This document shows positions 10,701 to 25,450 of a stretch of 64,000 nt of DNA, in pieces. The stretch is from Tethya wilhelma (Eukaryota > Porifera > Demospongiae > Tethyida > Tethyidae): contig CAXIPT010000001.1 in NCBI GenBank assembly GCA_964030475.1, forward strand, positions 14,512,769 to 14,576,768. Reading direction: 5' to 3'. The notes below the pieces were generated by a model. The model was not told the DNA's origin and searched no databases. It saw nothing but the letters and a program-made list of their open reading frames with translations. The stretch's first letter is position 1, and each line of letters opens with the position of its first letter. Made by a program: the position numbers and the translations under genes.

Positions 10701-13700
10701 CACACTTTGGGTCACCCTTGATGTACGTGTATGTGCATATTTGATGCTAGGTGTTTGGAATGGAAAGTATGGTCCTCTCCTTTCAAACTGGCTTGGTCAA
10801 TGTGGATGCTAGTGCACTCCAACAGGCCTGTCTGGCTCATCCTCTCAGCAAACTCAAAGAACTTGAACATTTGTTACCTAAGCTGGCAGCTGGCAAATCT
10901 GATGTCTTTGTCAGAAGAATCAAGGTAAAGAAAAAACCATATGGAATCCATGTACTTTAACCTGATCCTCTTATGAATAGCTACCGTATAGCTAGAAATT
11001 TTGAAGGAGTAATATTTTCAAAGAAAGGTTATTGCAAAACTTTTTGCAATTTTATTTTTCAAGAATCAAGCAGCCGGCTCCATACTGCAATACGATGCAA
11101 ATTTTTTGTGGGTAAAATTTTCACACGATCCACCAAAATAGAGAAATTGAAGTTTATACTCCTTAAAAATTTCTAGCTATAATAATATTATTATGGTAAC
11201 CTAAAGTTCATCATACGTACGGTAGTACGTATAGTAGGAATGGGCCGACTGTCCCATAGACACAATACAAAATGTTTATCACCATAAAAATCTAGCAAGG
11301 CAAAGTTAAACCTTCAAACTTGCTCAGAAGCTCTCTCAGACAGATTAACAAACGCTTGCATGGCCTAAAACTCACAGAAGCTTTCATAAGCACTCGTAGC
11401 GAGCGCTAGTCAGGAGCTACACCCACGCAATTTTGTTCTCACTTACTTACTAACTGACTTACTTGAAAGCGATTTCCAGAGAAACAAAAGACGTTGAGCT
11501 TGTTTTGACTACACAGAACAACTTGTTCTCATCTGGACTAGTGCCTTTTACACTCGCTTTCTGCCCAAATGTGTTGAAACAAGAGCTAGAAAGCTTTAAA
11601 ACTTAGTATATAAATTCATACACTTCAATGCAGCCATCTTTTGTAGGTAGAGGTCAAAGGTCGTTATCTATCCATGTGGCATTTAATGCGCATGCGCATT
11701 AGCCTAATAGTACTGCCACTCAAGCTTTTTGTAAGGACTTACTAAGTCCCTGTATAGTCTCCTCACTTTAGTGTTGAAAAAAGTAAATGAACAAGTATAG
11801 TAAAAATTTCATAAAAATTACAGTGTAGGAATGGGCAGTGCGGTAAAAAGTAAGGAAACAAGGCATGTCGCAATTTCGGCACATTGTGCCGAAATTGCGA
11901 CATGCCTTGTTTCCTTACTTTTTACCGCACTGCCCATTCCTACACTGTAATTTTTATGAAATTTTTACTATACTTGTATAATTATGTGTCTACAAGTATG
12001 ATAAAATTGAACTTGATCATTCTACAGATCATAACAGACAAGCTACTGACCACCCCAACTGATGTGAACAGCTTCATTTGTTACCTGGATGATGTCGAAG
12101 AGGCCACCAACATCATACCAGACATGGAGGTGCAGCTGCATACCATCACCAACCTGTACACTGTGGCACAGCAGTTTGACGTCCATGTGTCAGATGAAGA
12201 AACCGCTCTCTACAAGGCTCTCTTTCCACAGTTTCGACATTTAAAAGTACAAAAATGTTTCTGATTGAATTGATTTTCTATAATTATTGTGTCTAACTTC
12301 ACAGAATGTACTGATGCAAGCACAAGCTACTAAATCTGAAACTGTGCACCAATTTGGAGATGATCTTAAATCTCAGGTCAGCACACTGACACACACATAC
12401 CACTGCATGCATTGTACCTACGTGGTAGTCATGTGCTGCTGTCATGGCAAAATATAGGTCGTTGCTTTGCTGCATGAAGCAATGGAGCTTAAGAATGACA
12501 TTGAGTCACAGGCCCTGTTGGAGAAGACACCCCAAGAGGCTCTCCTACAGCTTCAGGAGTATGAGACCAGACTGGAAGGGATGGTGGCACAAGCAAAGAA
12601 CTATGTAGAGTATCATCACCGCTTTGGAAAAGTGCCTACATCAAAGAGACGATTCCAGTAAGTGAATATTAGTCTGTATGATGACTACACATGCTATTAT
12701 AGTGTTGGGTGATAGTTGTCAGGTTTCACAACATTTATATGTTGGAAGTCAGCAGCATAATTTTATCGTCAAATTTCTTATACCATGCATGTGCTAGCTT
12801 CATTGAACATCCATTATGTGGATCATACATGCTAATGCGTATTTTCTCTGATAGCTCTTCAGTGTCCTCCTCCCATTCCTGGACTCCTGAGGAGGTATAT
12901 GATGAGGTGATGAGCATCCATCAGGTGCTGGAAGTGAGGCAATCTCTCTTTGCGACAACACAATCCTGGACTTCCAAGTACTTGGAATGGACCTCACAGC
13001 CTCTCAGTTCCTTGGATGTGTCGAAAATACAAACTGAGACAAATGGATTTCTACATACAATGGATTACTTAGAGAAAGGTACATTACATGGCATACGTAC
13101 AATGTTACTGCATTGTTAATTTAGTGTACCGAATGCTTTACATCAAGACTTCATTTGTTTGTAGGAATGGTACATTCCAACAAGTTAGTTAAAGAATTGA
13201 GGGAGCAGATAGTCTTGTTTCGGACATGGCTACCAACCATCTCATGTTTGCTAAACCCATCACTCAAGATCCGCCACTGGGAGTCCATCCAGCACGCTAC
13301 CAGTGGTAATGTCAACAAAGGAGCCCTGGTCACCATAGCTGCTCTCAAAGAGATAGAGGTAATTGGGACTTAACTGGAGTTTGATAGTGCATACTACAGG
13401 TCATTACAATGTAACATGAATGTAGCTAAAGCCTTGCTCCTAGCAGAACCTCATGAATGGCTTTCTCATGAAGCTGTCACTGCATGTATAAGTATAAATG
13501 GTGAACTCTCTTTTATCTTCGTAGGTATTTGAACACCATTCTGCCATCACTGGTATTTCAAACCAGGCTAATCAGGAAGCTGCCTTGGAAAACATGCTGA
13601 AAAAGGTACACATAATCAACTAACTAAGTTCATTGTCGTGTATATCTATACATGTTTCTCATGAGTATATGGTGACATAATACATGCAGGTGTCCAGTGA

Positions 13701-16700
13701 GTGGCTCAACTGGGAGTTCGCTCTTGTTCCTTACAAAGGTCTCAGTGAGAGGCAGTCACACATCCTGGCTGGTATTGATGACCTTCTCTCCTCCCTGGAA
13801 GACAGTCTCACCACACTGAACACCATCAAGAGCTCAAGATATGTCGAACCCATCAAGGTACAGTACCAAAGCATTGTGCTTGGTCTTTACAAAGATTGCC
13901 CATCATATACGTGCACGTAGCATTGGAGGAAAAGTGTATTATTGTTAAAGCATTGAGTGATATGCTATTGCTCATCTCTTCCAGTGAAAATAGCAATGCA
14001 ATCGATAATATTGATAGTTAGTGGCAATTTCCATTTTCATAGATTTGATAGGTCTGTATTTTCTATTTTTTGATACCGTCTAGCGGGAAATTTTCACAGG
14101 TCCAAATTTTCACGATAAAGCATGTAGAAATGCTAGTTCTTTTTTTCGTGGTTCAAATTTTCATGGATTCTACGTTCAGCAATGACGTATATGCGCAAGC
14201 GCTATTTGAGTCACATGTTCAAATTTTTGCGGTCCTTTTTTTCGCGGTAAGGTCGCCACCGCGAAAATTGCGAAAATTTGAACCCTGCAAAAATTTCCCG
14301 CTATACGGTAGCTTCTCCTATTTAATATGTAGGAAAATAAAGTGTTAACTTCTCTTTTCCCCCTTCAATGATGGAGTCTTTCAATTTATATTGATTGATT
14401 AATGATTTGATTTATCTCTTTAGCATGCTGTGACTGATTGGGAAAGACGTCTCCTACTGATGCTTGAGGTTGTTGAGTATTGGGTGCTGTGTCAGAAAAA
14501 CTGGCTCTATCTGGAGAGTATATTCTCTGCAATTGATATTCAGAGGTAAGGAAGGAAAATAGTACTGTGATTTGATTCAAGGGTAGCAATTTGTGTGGTT
14601 GCATTCAGGCAGTTGACAAGTGAGGCCAAACTGTTTCTCCAAGCTGACAAGTCTTGGAGAGAGGTAATAAGGCTCATTACAGACAAACCAACTGCTCTCA
14701 AGGCTACCAATACCCCAGGTTAGAACGGTTTTGTACATGCAATAATAGTAGTTACTGTAGTTGCATGTGGTAGATCAGAAAAATATATGTACATGTACTT
14801 ACTTACACATGTAGGTGTGCTGGAAGCATTTCAATCTTGTAATGTTTTACTGGAGCAAGTCTTTAAGAGCTTAGAGGTAAAAAAGATGATTCCTTAAACT
14901 GAATTTTATGCAGTAGTCATGCTCTTGTTCCACATGCATCCACCCCAGGATTATCTCGAGATGAAGCGAAGGTCTTTCCCTCGTTTCTATTTCCTCAGTG
15001 ACAGTGAGCTACTGGACATATTGGCCCACACCAAACAGCCATCTGCTGTTCAGGTAAAATGCATGTGTACATGGTGTTATTAACTATAAAACCTCATCAG
15101 GCTGTAAGCAAGGACTTGTCATCTTCTTGTGTTTTTTTTTTTTTTTTCATTATAGCCATACTTGTGTAAGCTATTTGGAAACATCAAACATCTTGAGATG
15201 TCCTCAGAAGTAAAAGTGGCTCCTCCAATCCTTGCAATTGTGTCAGCAGAAGAAGAGACAGTAGAACTATCAAAGTAATGCATGTAGTATAATATGCTCA
15301 ATAGCTAGCTGTTCTCTATTGAGTCACATGTCTATGCTACAGAAAAACCTCTGCAAGAGGTAGTCCAGAAATGTGGTTGGATGCCTTGGAGAAAGTCGTG
15401 GGGATCACTGTGAAGCAGCTGCTAAAGAATGGAGTGAACACAATCAACTCATCTTCTCGAAAGGACTGGATAACAGAACATGTGGGACAAGTTGTCCTGA
15501 CAGTGGTAATTAAGACACGTGTTATGTGGATGCAGCCTCGTACCCAGGCCTACCCCGTGCGGTTTAGTTTAAGAATTAAACGTGGGGGTACAAGGCCTGG
15601 GAATGAGGCTAATGTGGATGCACATAATTTTGTATGCTTTCATTTGAGATGACTTTTCCTTTCAGTCTCAAATTGATTGGACTCATCGTGTGGAATCCAG
15701 CTTTGAAAGTGAAGATGCAATGAAGACTCTTCACAAAACGTGGCTCAGTTATTTGGAAGAGTTTTCAAAACTGGTGACGAAAGAAGGAACTCTTAGTGCT
15801 GCTCGAAAGAATGTCATAGAATCACTATTGACACTCCATGTCCACAACAGAGATGTCATACACACACTGGTGTGTAATAGAATCACAAACCAAACAGACT
15901 TTGAATGGTCAAGGTGAGGATACCCAATGCACACTATTTGCCCTGTAGATTGGTCACCACAATGTAAACTATATGCCTGACTCTCTATACAGACATCTGC
16001 ACTATTATTGGAACCATGAAAACAACCGCTGTGATTTGCAGCAGCTCTGTGCTGCATTTAGCTATGGAAACGAGTACCTTGGTTGTTTAGCGAGGCTTGT
16101 GATCACCCCTCTCACTGAAAGATGCTATCTAACCCTCACCACTGCACTGCACCTCAATCTAGGAGGCTCACCTGTGGGACCAGCTGGGACTGGCAAGTCA
16201 GAAACAGTGAAAGATCTTGCTAAGGTATGTATACATGTATGTATAGATAGAAATGCTTTAAAGTCAATCATGCATTCAATATTGCTTTGTTTAGCAAATG
16301 AGTGAATCTAGCGTCCTACTAAATTCCTATTGAAACAACTAATTCATCGGGTTCCTATATTAAAAAAAAATCCATTCACACTGCAATTTAACCAAAATGG
16401 TTTTATTTTGCTTTAAGCGTTGTTGTTTTTTTCATTGTTGTTGTTCTGAACTTGCTTGAAGGCAGAGAGCGCCTTCGAGAAGGTTTCTTCTTCCATTCTT
16501 TTACACTCACACTAAAGAGGAGTATCACAACTGGGAGCAATCCAAGGAGAGCTATGGCAGCAATGTAGAGGTTGTTTGGTAGCTGAATGGTTGGGTCATT
16601 GAGGAGGATATCGCATTCATTGATCTGTTGTGTCCCTGCACTCTCACAGAGGAAGTAGTCCTGGTATGCCTGAGTGTTGGTCTTATTTGTGGAATCCCAG

Positions 16701-17993
16701 TAGGTGTATACAACCAAACCAATGACTCCTAGAAGAATATAGTAGCATACAGTTAACATTATCTTGATCTCGGCCTTTCCAATCTTTCCAAAACTTTTTT
16801 TCTGCTTGGAAATTTTCTTGAAAAAGAATTCCTGTAGAATCAGATAAAAGAAGGGCAGAAGCATGTATACATGTATACTACTAGTGACAAAGAAAGTGTT
16901 CACCTTCAGTATGACCCAGAACAACACAATGAGTGCACTTGAGCAAGTGGCCAAGAGAAAGCATATTGGTAGTATAACAGTGAAGAATGTATGCTGTCTG
17001 TTTCGTCCATTACATAGAATGGGACGACTATATACAATAGTATAGCCATCCTTTAGCAGCACTAGGACTGGTATTAGAGGAAGGAATATTGCCATGATGA
17101 CAGTCCCAATGTGGACATACTTTAGCTTGTCTTCACTCTTGTACCGTCTGTAGTGAAACGGTAATACAATGCCCCAACACAGAGTCACTGCATGAAACGT
17201 TAGCCACATGCTGCTTTGTAGCAGTGTATAGAGGTACACAATTCCTGCAAAGCAAGCACCAAACATCAATATAATCAATGAGTTTACATTGTAGTGTGAC
17301 AAAATAATGTACCACTAAATCTTCTTATATACCTGAAAGTGAGCAAAAAAATGTTGCGTGATTAAACGTCTCAAGCAAGTCTTTGCTGCTGCAAAAGAGT
17401 GCTTTCTTGTCAGTGAAACTGATGAGAGCAATTAGTCCTAGAGTATAAACATTATTGATGGTTATCCACAACCCATTAACTTTAAGGCATTTTAATTAAT
17501 TCACTTACCCAGTGGAACATTACTGACTGCCGTATAAAAATGATAAACAGAAGGAAATCGTAACCTATGGTTAATTATTGTTGATGTGATAATTATTAAG
17601 TTGCCATTCCTCATTCTTGAGAATATGATTGTGCAATATTTAATTGAGTAAATGTACTCACAATGATTTCCGTTGAACTGTCAGTGCGATGATTATGATG
17701 GAAATGCAGGAAACAATAGCCAGGATTGATATTGCTATTATTATCCCCTTCTCAATGGTTTCTGTGTGGAGGTAGTTAGGATTAATCCATTCTACACACT
17801 CTGGTCTACAGAGTCCATCATTCCAATAGAAGCCCATTGAGCAGTTGCCATTACTCTCTGTTGTGTTACTCAGGGCCAATGTAGAATCATTAATGCATTG
17901 TCCCATTGTACATTGTTGGCCTATATTGAGAGTAGAGCCAGAATCGTCAAGTGCATCATGTGCTGAGGATAAGCCGGATCCTTCCAGATCTGT

Positions 17994-18027
<34 letters not shown>

Positions 18028-21000
18028 AATCAATCAATCAAGATCTATCTACTAGTGGTAAAATGTAGCAACTAATTTACTCACCAATACACTCATCAAT
18101 TTTATCTTCTAACAGCTCGCACTGTGGCAACACATCTTGACCCAGGTAGTTTTCAGCTGCAGTCCACTCATGAATACATACCCCATCACGAATCGATATA
18201 CACTCCTCCTTTAAAACCTGATGATATCCACTGTTAGCATCACAAACTCCAAACAGATACAAACAAACAAATGGTCTGATTGCAAGCTCACACTCCAAAC
18301 TAGGTTGCAAAAAGGGCAATCCAAGTTCCAAGAGATTTTTGGCTGTACTCTCGATCTCTGTTTGGTCAATGATTGATGGTACATCATAGCTACTAGTTGA
18401 GGGACCAGAAAAGCACTCGGCCCACATCTTCAGTTCATCATGGCAAACACTGCCCGTGTATCTTATATGCTGTACACACAATTCTGAGCTGGTGTTGGAC
18501 ACTGGTGTTGTCAGAGTAGCATTACTTTCACTTGACTTTAAAGTAAAACTATATATATTATATTACTCTAAGTGTTTAATTCGCTACATGTATATGTTAA
18601 TTACCTTTCTTGGTGTGAGGATGTAAAAGACTGTGGGTAGACTAAACAGTGCCCAGACCAGTAGTATAGCTGTGGTAAGTATCCCAATCTCCAAGCATTT
18701 TGACCCATATATTTTTAGAGTTGTTATTGAAATGTTAGTCTTAGATGCTGTTGGTTTTGGAACTTCCAAATCGTGGAAATCTTCTTGAAATGCACATGGA
18801 TTCACAAACCCATTGCTGATAGAATTTTTATCTAGTGGATCATTTCCAGCATTCTTTTCAATTGATACTTGGCCATCTGCTGATGTTATGTGTCCATCTA
18901 GCTCTGGGTTCACAAATCCCAAGGAATTGTCTTCAGAGACTTTGTTTACAATCAATCAATCAAGATCTATCTACTAGTGGTAAAATGTAGCAACTAATTT
19001 ACTCACCAATACACTCATCAATTTTATCTTCTAACAGCTCGCACTGTGGCAACACATCTTGACCCAGGTAGTTTTCAGCTGCAGTCCACTCATGAATACA
19101 TACCCCATCACGAATCGATATACACTCCTCCTTTAAAACCTGATGATATCCACTGTTAGCATCACAAACTCCAAACAGATACAAACAAACAAATGGTCTG
19201 ATTGCAAGCTCACACTCCAAACTAGGTTGCAAAAAGGGCAATCCAAGTTCCAAGAGATTTTTGGCTGTACTCTCGATCTCTGTTTGGTCAATGATTGATG
19301 GTACATCATAGCTACTAGTTGAGGGACCAGAAAAGCACTCGGCCCACATCTTCAGTTCATCATGGCAAACACTGCCCGTGTATCTTATATGCTGTACACA
19401 CAATTCTGAGCTGGTGTTGGACACTGGTGTTGTCAGAGTAGCATTACTTTCACTTGACTTTAAAGTAAAACTATATATATTATATTACTCTAAGTGTTTA
19501 ATTCGCTACATGTATATGTTAATTACCTTTCTTGGTGTGAGGATGTAAAAGACTGTGGGTAGACTAAACAGTGCCCAGACCAGTAGTATAGCTGTGGTAA
19601 GTATCCCAATCTCCAAGCATTTTGACCCATATATTTTTAGAGTTGTTATTGAAATGTTAGTCTTAGATGCTGTTGGTTTTGGAACTTCCAAATCGTGGAA
19701 ATCTTCTTGAAATGCACATGGATTCACAAACCCATTGCTGATAGAATTTTTATCTAGTGGATCATTTCCAGCATTCTTTTCAATTGATACTTGGCCATCT
19801 GCTGATGTTATGTGTCCATCTAGCTCTGGGTTCACAAATCCCAAGGAATTGTCTTCAGAGACTTTGTTGATTGTTTCTAACTCTACTGTACAAGGTGTTT
19901 CATCATTAGTTACAGTCTCTAGTGCTGACTGGTTTTCAAAAACTGTCTTTTCTCTTATTGAAATTGTATTATTATCCATGATTTATTTAACATTCAAGTG
20001 TCTATACATGTCTTTTTAAACTTTTTATACTTGCATGTAGTATTCTGTGGGTTTTTCCTCTACCAAGTCAGATTATTGAACCGTGCATGCTATTTCCTTA
20101 TCATTTGTATGACTCATGCATGCATAGTTTTCACTAGCCTAAGGAGCAAATTAGCCTGATCATGCATGAATAAGTTAAAACACTTCTATACATAACCATG
20201 TAGACATAACTAATACATTCCATAAAAGGCTTTTGTCTCATGCATGTCAACCATGTATTCAGGTTATGAGGGGGTTTTATGTTTGTGCTTTTGTCTACTT
20301 TTAGGCATTAGGGAAACTCTGCCTTGTATTTAACTGCTCTGATGGACTGAACTACAAGGTATATTGATTGCATTATTTGGAGGGAATGTGTACATGCACC
20401 TCTGATATACAGTTGCATAAATATTGCTTTTAAGTACTATCTGACATTCATCTATCTATGCATTGATTGTTATTTTGATTAATCATAATTAAATGACAAA
20501 AATTAATAGAATGTTTTCTGACAGTATGTATACAATGTCATGTATGTCATTTCCATTATGGTTCATCTTGCATGACATTAAATTTTGCTAATTTTCTGTC
20601 AATATGCAGATCATGGGAAAGTTCTTTGCTGGTATTTGTCAATCAGGAATTTGGTGCTGTTTCGATGAATTCAACAGAATTAATGTTGAAGTTCTCTCAG
20701 TGATAGCTCAGTATCTCCAAGGCATCAAAGCTGCTAAGGATAGTGGTGCAAGCAGGTATCAGATTAATTGTGCACAAATCTTACTCAAACATTGTTGTTC
20801 AAACTGATCACTATAAAATTAATGCCATTTTGTAGGAAATCAAATTTAAGTGTCATGCATCATTATTGACATTGTTTAGATTTTGCTTTGAAGGAAAAGA
20901 AATGAGACTCATCCATAGCTGTGCTGCCTTTATTACCATGAACCCCGGGTGAGTGAAAAGTGACTGTTTAGTTATTCAAATCAATACTCCTGTGGTCTTC

Positions 21001-24000
21001 CTTCATTCTTCATATAATATAGGTATGCTGGCCGGGTAGAGTTGCCTAATAATCTCAAGTCTCTGTTCAGACCTGTGGCCATGATGGTTCCGGACATTGC
21101 CATGATTCTTGAGGTGCTTCTCTTCAGATGTGGTTTCACCACTGCTCCAACATTAGCAGCAAAACTTACGAAAGTGTATGAATTTGGTAGAGCCCAACTA
21201 TCACATCAGGTACAGTCTGAAGTGTATACAAATCATAACTGAACCAGCAACTATAGTGTATAAATTATGGTGATAAACAGTTAAAAATAATAGCTAGTCT
21301 ACATGCAAGTTTAAGTACTATAGCTCATGTATGATTGGTATTGTTAATGTTATCCATTTTAGAAGCACTATGACTTTGGATTGAGAGCTGCAATAGCTGT
21401 AGTTACATTGGCTGGAAAGTACTTGCAACAGAAGCCTAGGTATGTGAGGGCATCATATAGAGGGATAGTATCTGGACATCATGAGTTCATCATTTTTATA
21501 TTGCCTTATGACTGCACACAGGTCCGCTTCATGTCACGATGAAATGAGAGTGATCGTACAGGCATTTCACGATTCAAATCTTCCCAAGCTACTAGCTAAA
21601 GATGTTTCCACAATGAAAATGATTCTTGGTGACATTTTCCTAGTAGAAAGTGGACATGAATCCTCCTCAAGTGCTTCTATATTGAAGGTAAAGCAATACA
21701 TACACATTATTTTAGTGTAGTATCAATCATCTGGTTCTTATTGAGACCTGTACATTGTGTAGGACTATACAGAGAATGCAGCCAAAGATCTCTCTCTTCA
21801 AATCTGTCAGAATCAAATCGAGAAGTGCTATCAGTTGTATACAACACTGCTTGTGCGGCATGGTGTGGTTCTTCTTGGCCCAACTGGTGGTGGTAAGAGC
21901 ACCACAGCAACATTGCTGAGCTCAGCCCTTAATAGTGCTCACCGTGACTACTATGGAGACATAGCCAGTGCAAAGAGGCTCTCACTGAATGCAAGCTTAA
22001 CCTTACCAGGTTCTCTTAGTGAGGTATACAGTTGTTTTGTATGTACCTATATCTGATAATAAAGTTAACTGATTCTTTTTATTGATGTGCACGTATGTAT
22101 GTATGTATAGGCTCTCCGAGCTAAGTCCTCCCATTGTCAGCTCAAGGTTGTGTATCCCAAGAGCCTGTCAATTGGTGATCTCTATGGATACAGTGATCCT
22201 GCAACATTTGAGTGGAAGAGTGGGATATTCTCCAAAATGCTTCTCATGTTTTCACACCAAACTGAAGTGGATCTTAAACTTGCTAGAGAAAGACACTCAA
22301 GCAATGAGAAGAAACTTAGCTGTGAATCTTCTGTCGGTAGTGACATTGAAAGCACCAAGCCATCAAGTGAACAAACTGAATCTGCTGAAGAGAATGATCC
22401 TGGAACACTTGACAACCTTGCTTCTGCGGGTTTTTGTTATCCTCCATGTGCTCCTGTGGGTTGGAAGTGGATCAAACTGGATGGACCTGTGGATCCAGAA
22501 TGGATTGAGAACCTCAATTCAACCCTCGATGATGCCAAAGTGTTTTGTCTTGCCAATGGTGAAAGGATCCAATTGCTCCCTGGAATGAGACTGCTCTTTG
22601 AGACTGATCACCTCAACAATGCCTCGCCAGCTACAGTCAGTAGATGTGGAATGGTCTACATGGTGAGCCTGCTGTAGCAGTTGTTGTGAAATTGTTGCTA
22701 TATATACACATATAATGCATTGATATCAAATCAGGACCCCCGTGATGTTGGTTGGAGACCGTATGTTGTTTCTTGGATTGAAACACTGCCTCAACACTAT
22801 GTAAGTCAACTATTTCAATCATAAGCTCTTCATGAACAAGAGTTACTTATTTTATGACTTTCATACACTAATGCAGACCTGTTTGACTGAGCCAAGACAA
22901 GAATATCTTCTCCAGCTGTTCGACTTGAGCATTGAAAAAGGAATAAAATTCTTGGAGAAACACAAGTCAGAGCTTGTATGTCCAGTCCCTGGCATAAGTG
23001 CAGTACAAACTCTCTGTCGAATTTTACTGGGACACTTGAACTACATCACAGACAGAGTTCAGTCAGACAGCAAGTTAAAAACAGAGGCCGAGAGAAGTTA
23101 CTCCAGCATTACAAAAAAATCTGTTGCAGGGATATACATCCCTCATTCAAAGCTATTGAAGACCAGTTCTCAGTTAAAACTACGTCAATCGTTTACCAGA
23201 GCAAAGTTTAACGGAGGTAGTAATCAGGATCATTCCAATCTGGACTCAGTTTGTGAGCTCCTTGGGAAGTTGTTTGTCTTTGCCTTCACCTGGTCATTCG
23301 GTGGGTGTTTTGAGAGAGCCACAACTGAGGAAGAAAGCATCGATCAATCAACTGGAATCTTTCGGGGAGGTTCAACTGCTCGTCAGAAATTTGATGCCTT
23401 TGTTCACCAAGTGTTCTCAGGAAAAGATGGCTCAACTATTCAAGTGCAGCTTCCGACCACTTCAGATCTCATATTTTCATACTATGTTGACATCGGCAGT
23501 TCTTCTTTTAAAGTTTGGAAGACCTTGGTCCCTTCAAGCAAACAACTTCTCACACAACTCAGCCTAAAGCACAAAGGATTTGAAAATGTATACCATTCAA
23601 CTCTTCCTCATTTGCTTGACTCTGAATCCACAATTGGTAAACTGTACAGAGCTAACATGATGAGTATGATCCCCACAGTTGACAGTGTCAGGTTGAATTT
23701 TCTCATTGTTCTCCTTCTTCAACAACAGAGCTCCTCTGGTCATCACATTCTAGTGGCAGGTAAAACTGGCGTGGGAAAGACACAACTCTTGAAGCTCCTT
23801 TCCAACGTGCTTCAAAACTCAAAGCATCGTGAAGACATTCTCTCCAGTGTGTTGGCTGTCAAATCTGCCAATCTCAGTAGCCCTCTACATGGCACTCCAT
23901 CCCATAACAACTCAAGTACCCAAAAAGCACTGCTAGAGAAACCTGATGATGTTCAATCTGATCAATCCATGTTCCTCCATTTGTCGCCTCAAACAAAAGC

Positions 24001-25397
24001 GTTGCAATTGCAATTAACAGTGGAAAATCAGCTCATGAGGAAAGGAGGGAATGTACTTGTCCCTTCATCAGGAAGAAAGGTAGGCATTCAACCTAGTAAG
24101 AGAAGTGCAATGCATATGATAGCATGCTATGACAGTGAAGCATAACTTGATGCATTTGTGTTAGTCTGTAACAGTGTGTCATGAATATCTCTACGTATAT
24201 GTACAGCTTCTCATGTGTCTTGATGATTTGAATGTCACTACAACTGACCAGTTTGGAACACAGCAGAGTGTTGAGTTGCTCAGACAACTTGTTGATGGAG
24301 GTGGGCTTTACGATCAGAAGAACCAGGTTTGGAAAGTAAGTGAAAACATCACCCATTCAATAGTTTTAATCTCATGTCGAGTCTTACATGTTCAAATTTG
24401 CAAAGGTTGTCAAGAATGTGAGGTTTCTTGCCACAGTAAGGAATAGAGGCTGGGAAGCCACTGTCATGGACGGAAGATCCTTGAGTAAATTTAGGTAAAA
24501 AAAAGAACACTCTCTAGTCTCATGCAACTATACGTGTATATATAGGGAAGTAGCTGTCTATAGCTTCTGCCTTAGTTTCTTTGGGTCATTTTAGTGTATT
24601 CATAGTCTTCATTGTGGGTATTAAAATACCACTTACTTTATTGTATGCCATATATACAGTATACTGTGTCTCCCAGAGCCCTCCCTTGCTAGTCTTCATG
24701 CCATCTATTCAACTCACATTGCTAAGTCATTCACAATGAGCAAGTTTTCTGACGAGGTGATGAATAGTATTCCCAACATCATTGCTTGCTCAATCTATGT
24801 TTATCATGAGTCGAGGAACCAGCTTCTACCCACTCCAGCAACCCCTCAGTACATTTTCTGCACAAAAGACCTCAGTAAAGTAAGCTATACACACACACAA
24901 ATTACATGGTGCTGGCTACTGATAATAGTGTAAATGCTTCCAACTGTTGTTTATGGAGTGTGTAATAAGTTATTCCATTATTATTCATAATTTCAGGTCT
25001 TCACTGGTTTGTTAAGAGTAAACCATAGAGGGCTACAGTCCCAGAGTGATGTGATGAACTTGCTGTGTCACGAATTGCTGAGAGTGTTTCACGACAGATG
25101 TCTTCCTCAAGACAGAGAACGTGCTCTCTCAATCCTTTCAGAGGGTCTTAGGATACACTTCAAAGTATTTAATGATTGCATGTGTTTTAAGCTACACAAT
25201 GTAGCTAGTCATCTTTGTGACATACATGCACTCGTACAGGTGGTTCAGTCACCCACTCAAATTAAAGAGCAGTCTCTTCTCTATGAAGACTTCAGTGACT
25301 CTCATAGAGGCTACTCAGCTGTAAAGAACCTGAAAAAGCTCACAAAACACTTGGAGAGGATTCAAACTCAGTACAATTTATCTTATGACAAGGTAAA

Positions 25398-25450
<53 letters not shown>

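Noticed and set aside
18584..18955. Second copy of the Frizzled N-terminal exon as a separate gene
   Set aside because: It is the truncated copy in the 922-bp tandem repeat; it lacks the real start codon and an acceptor.
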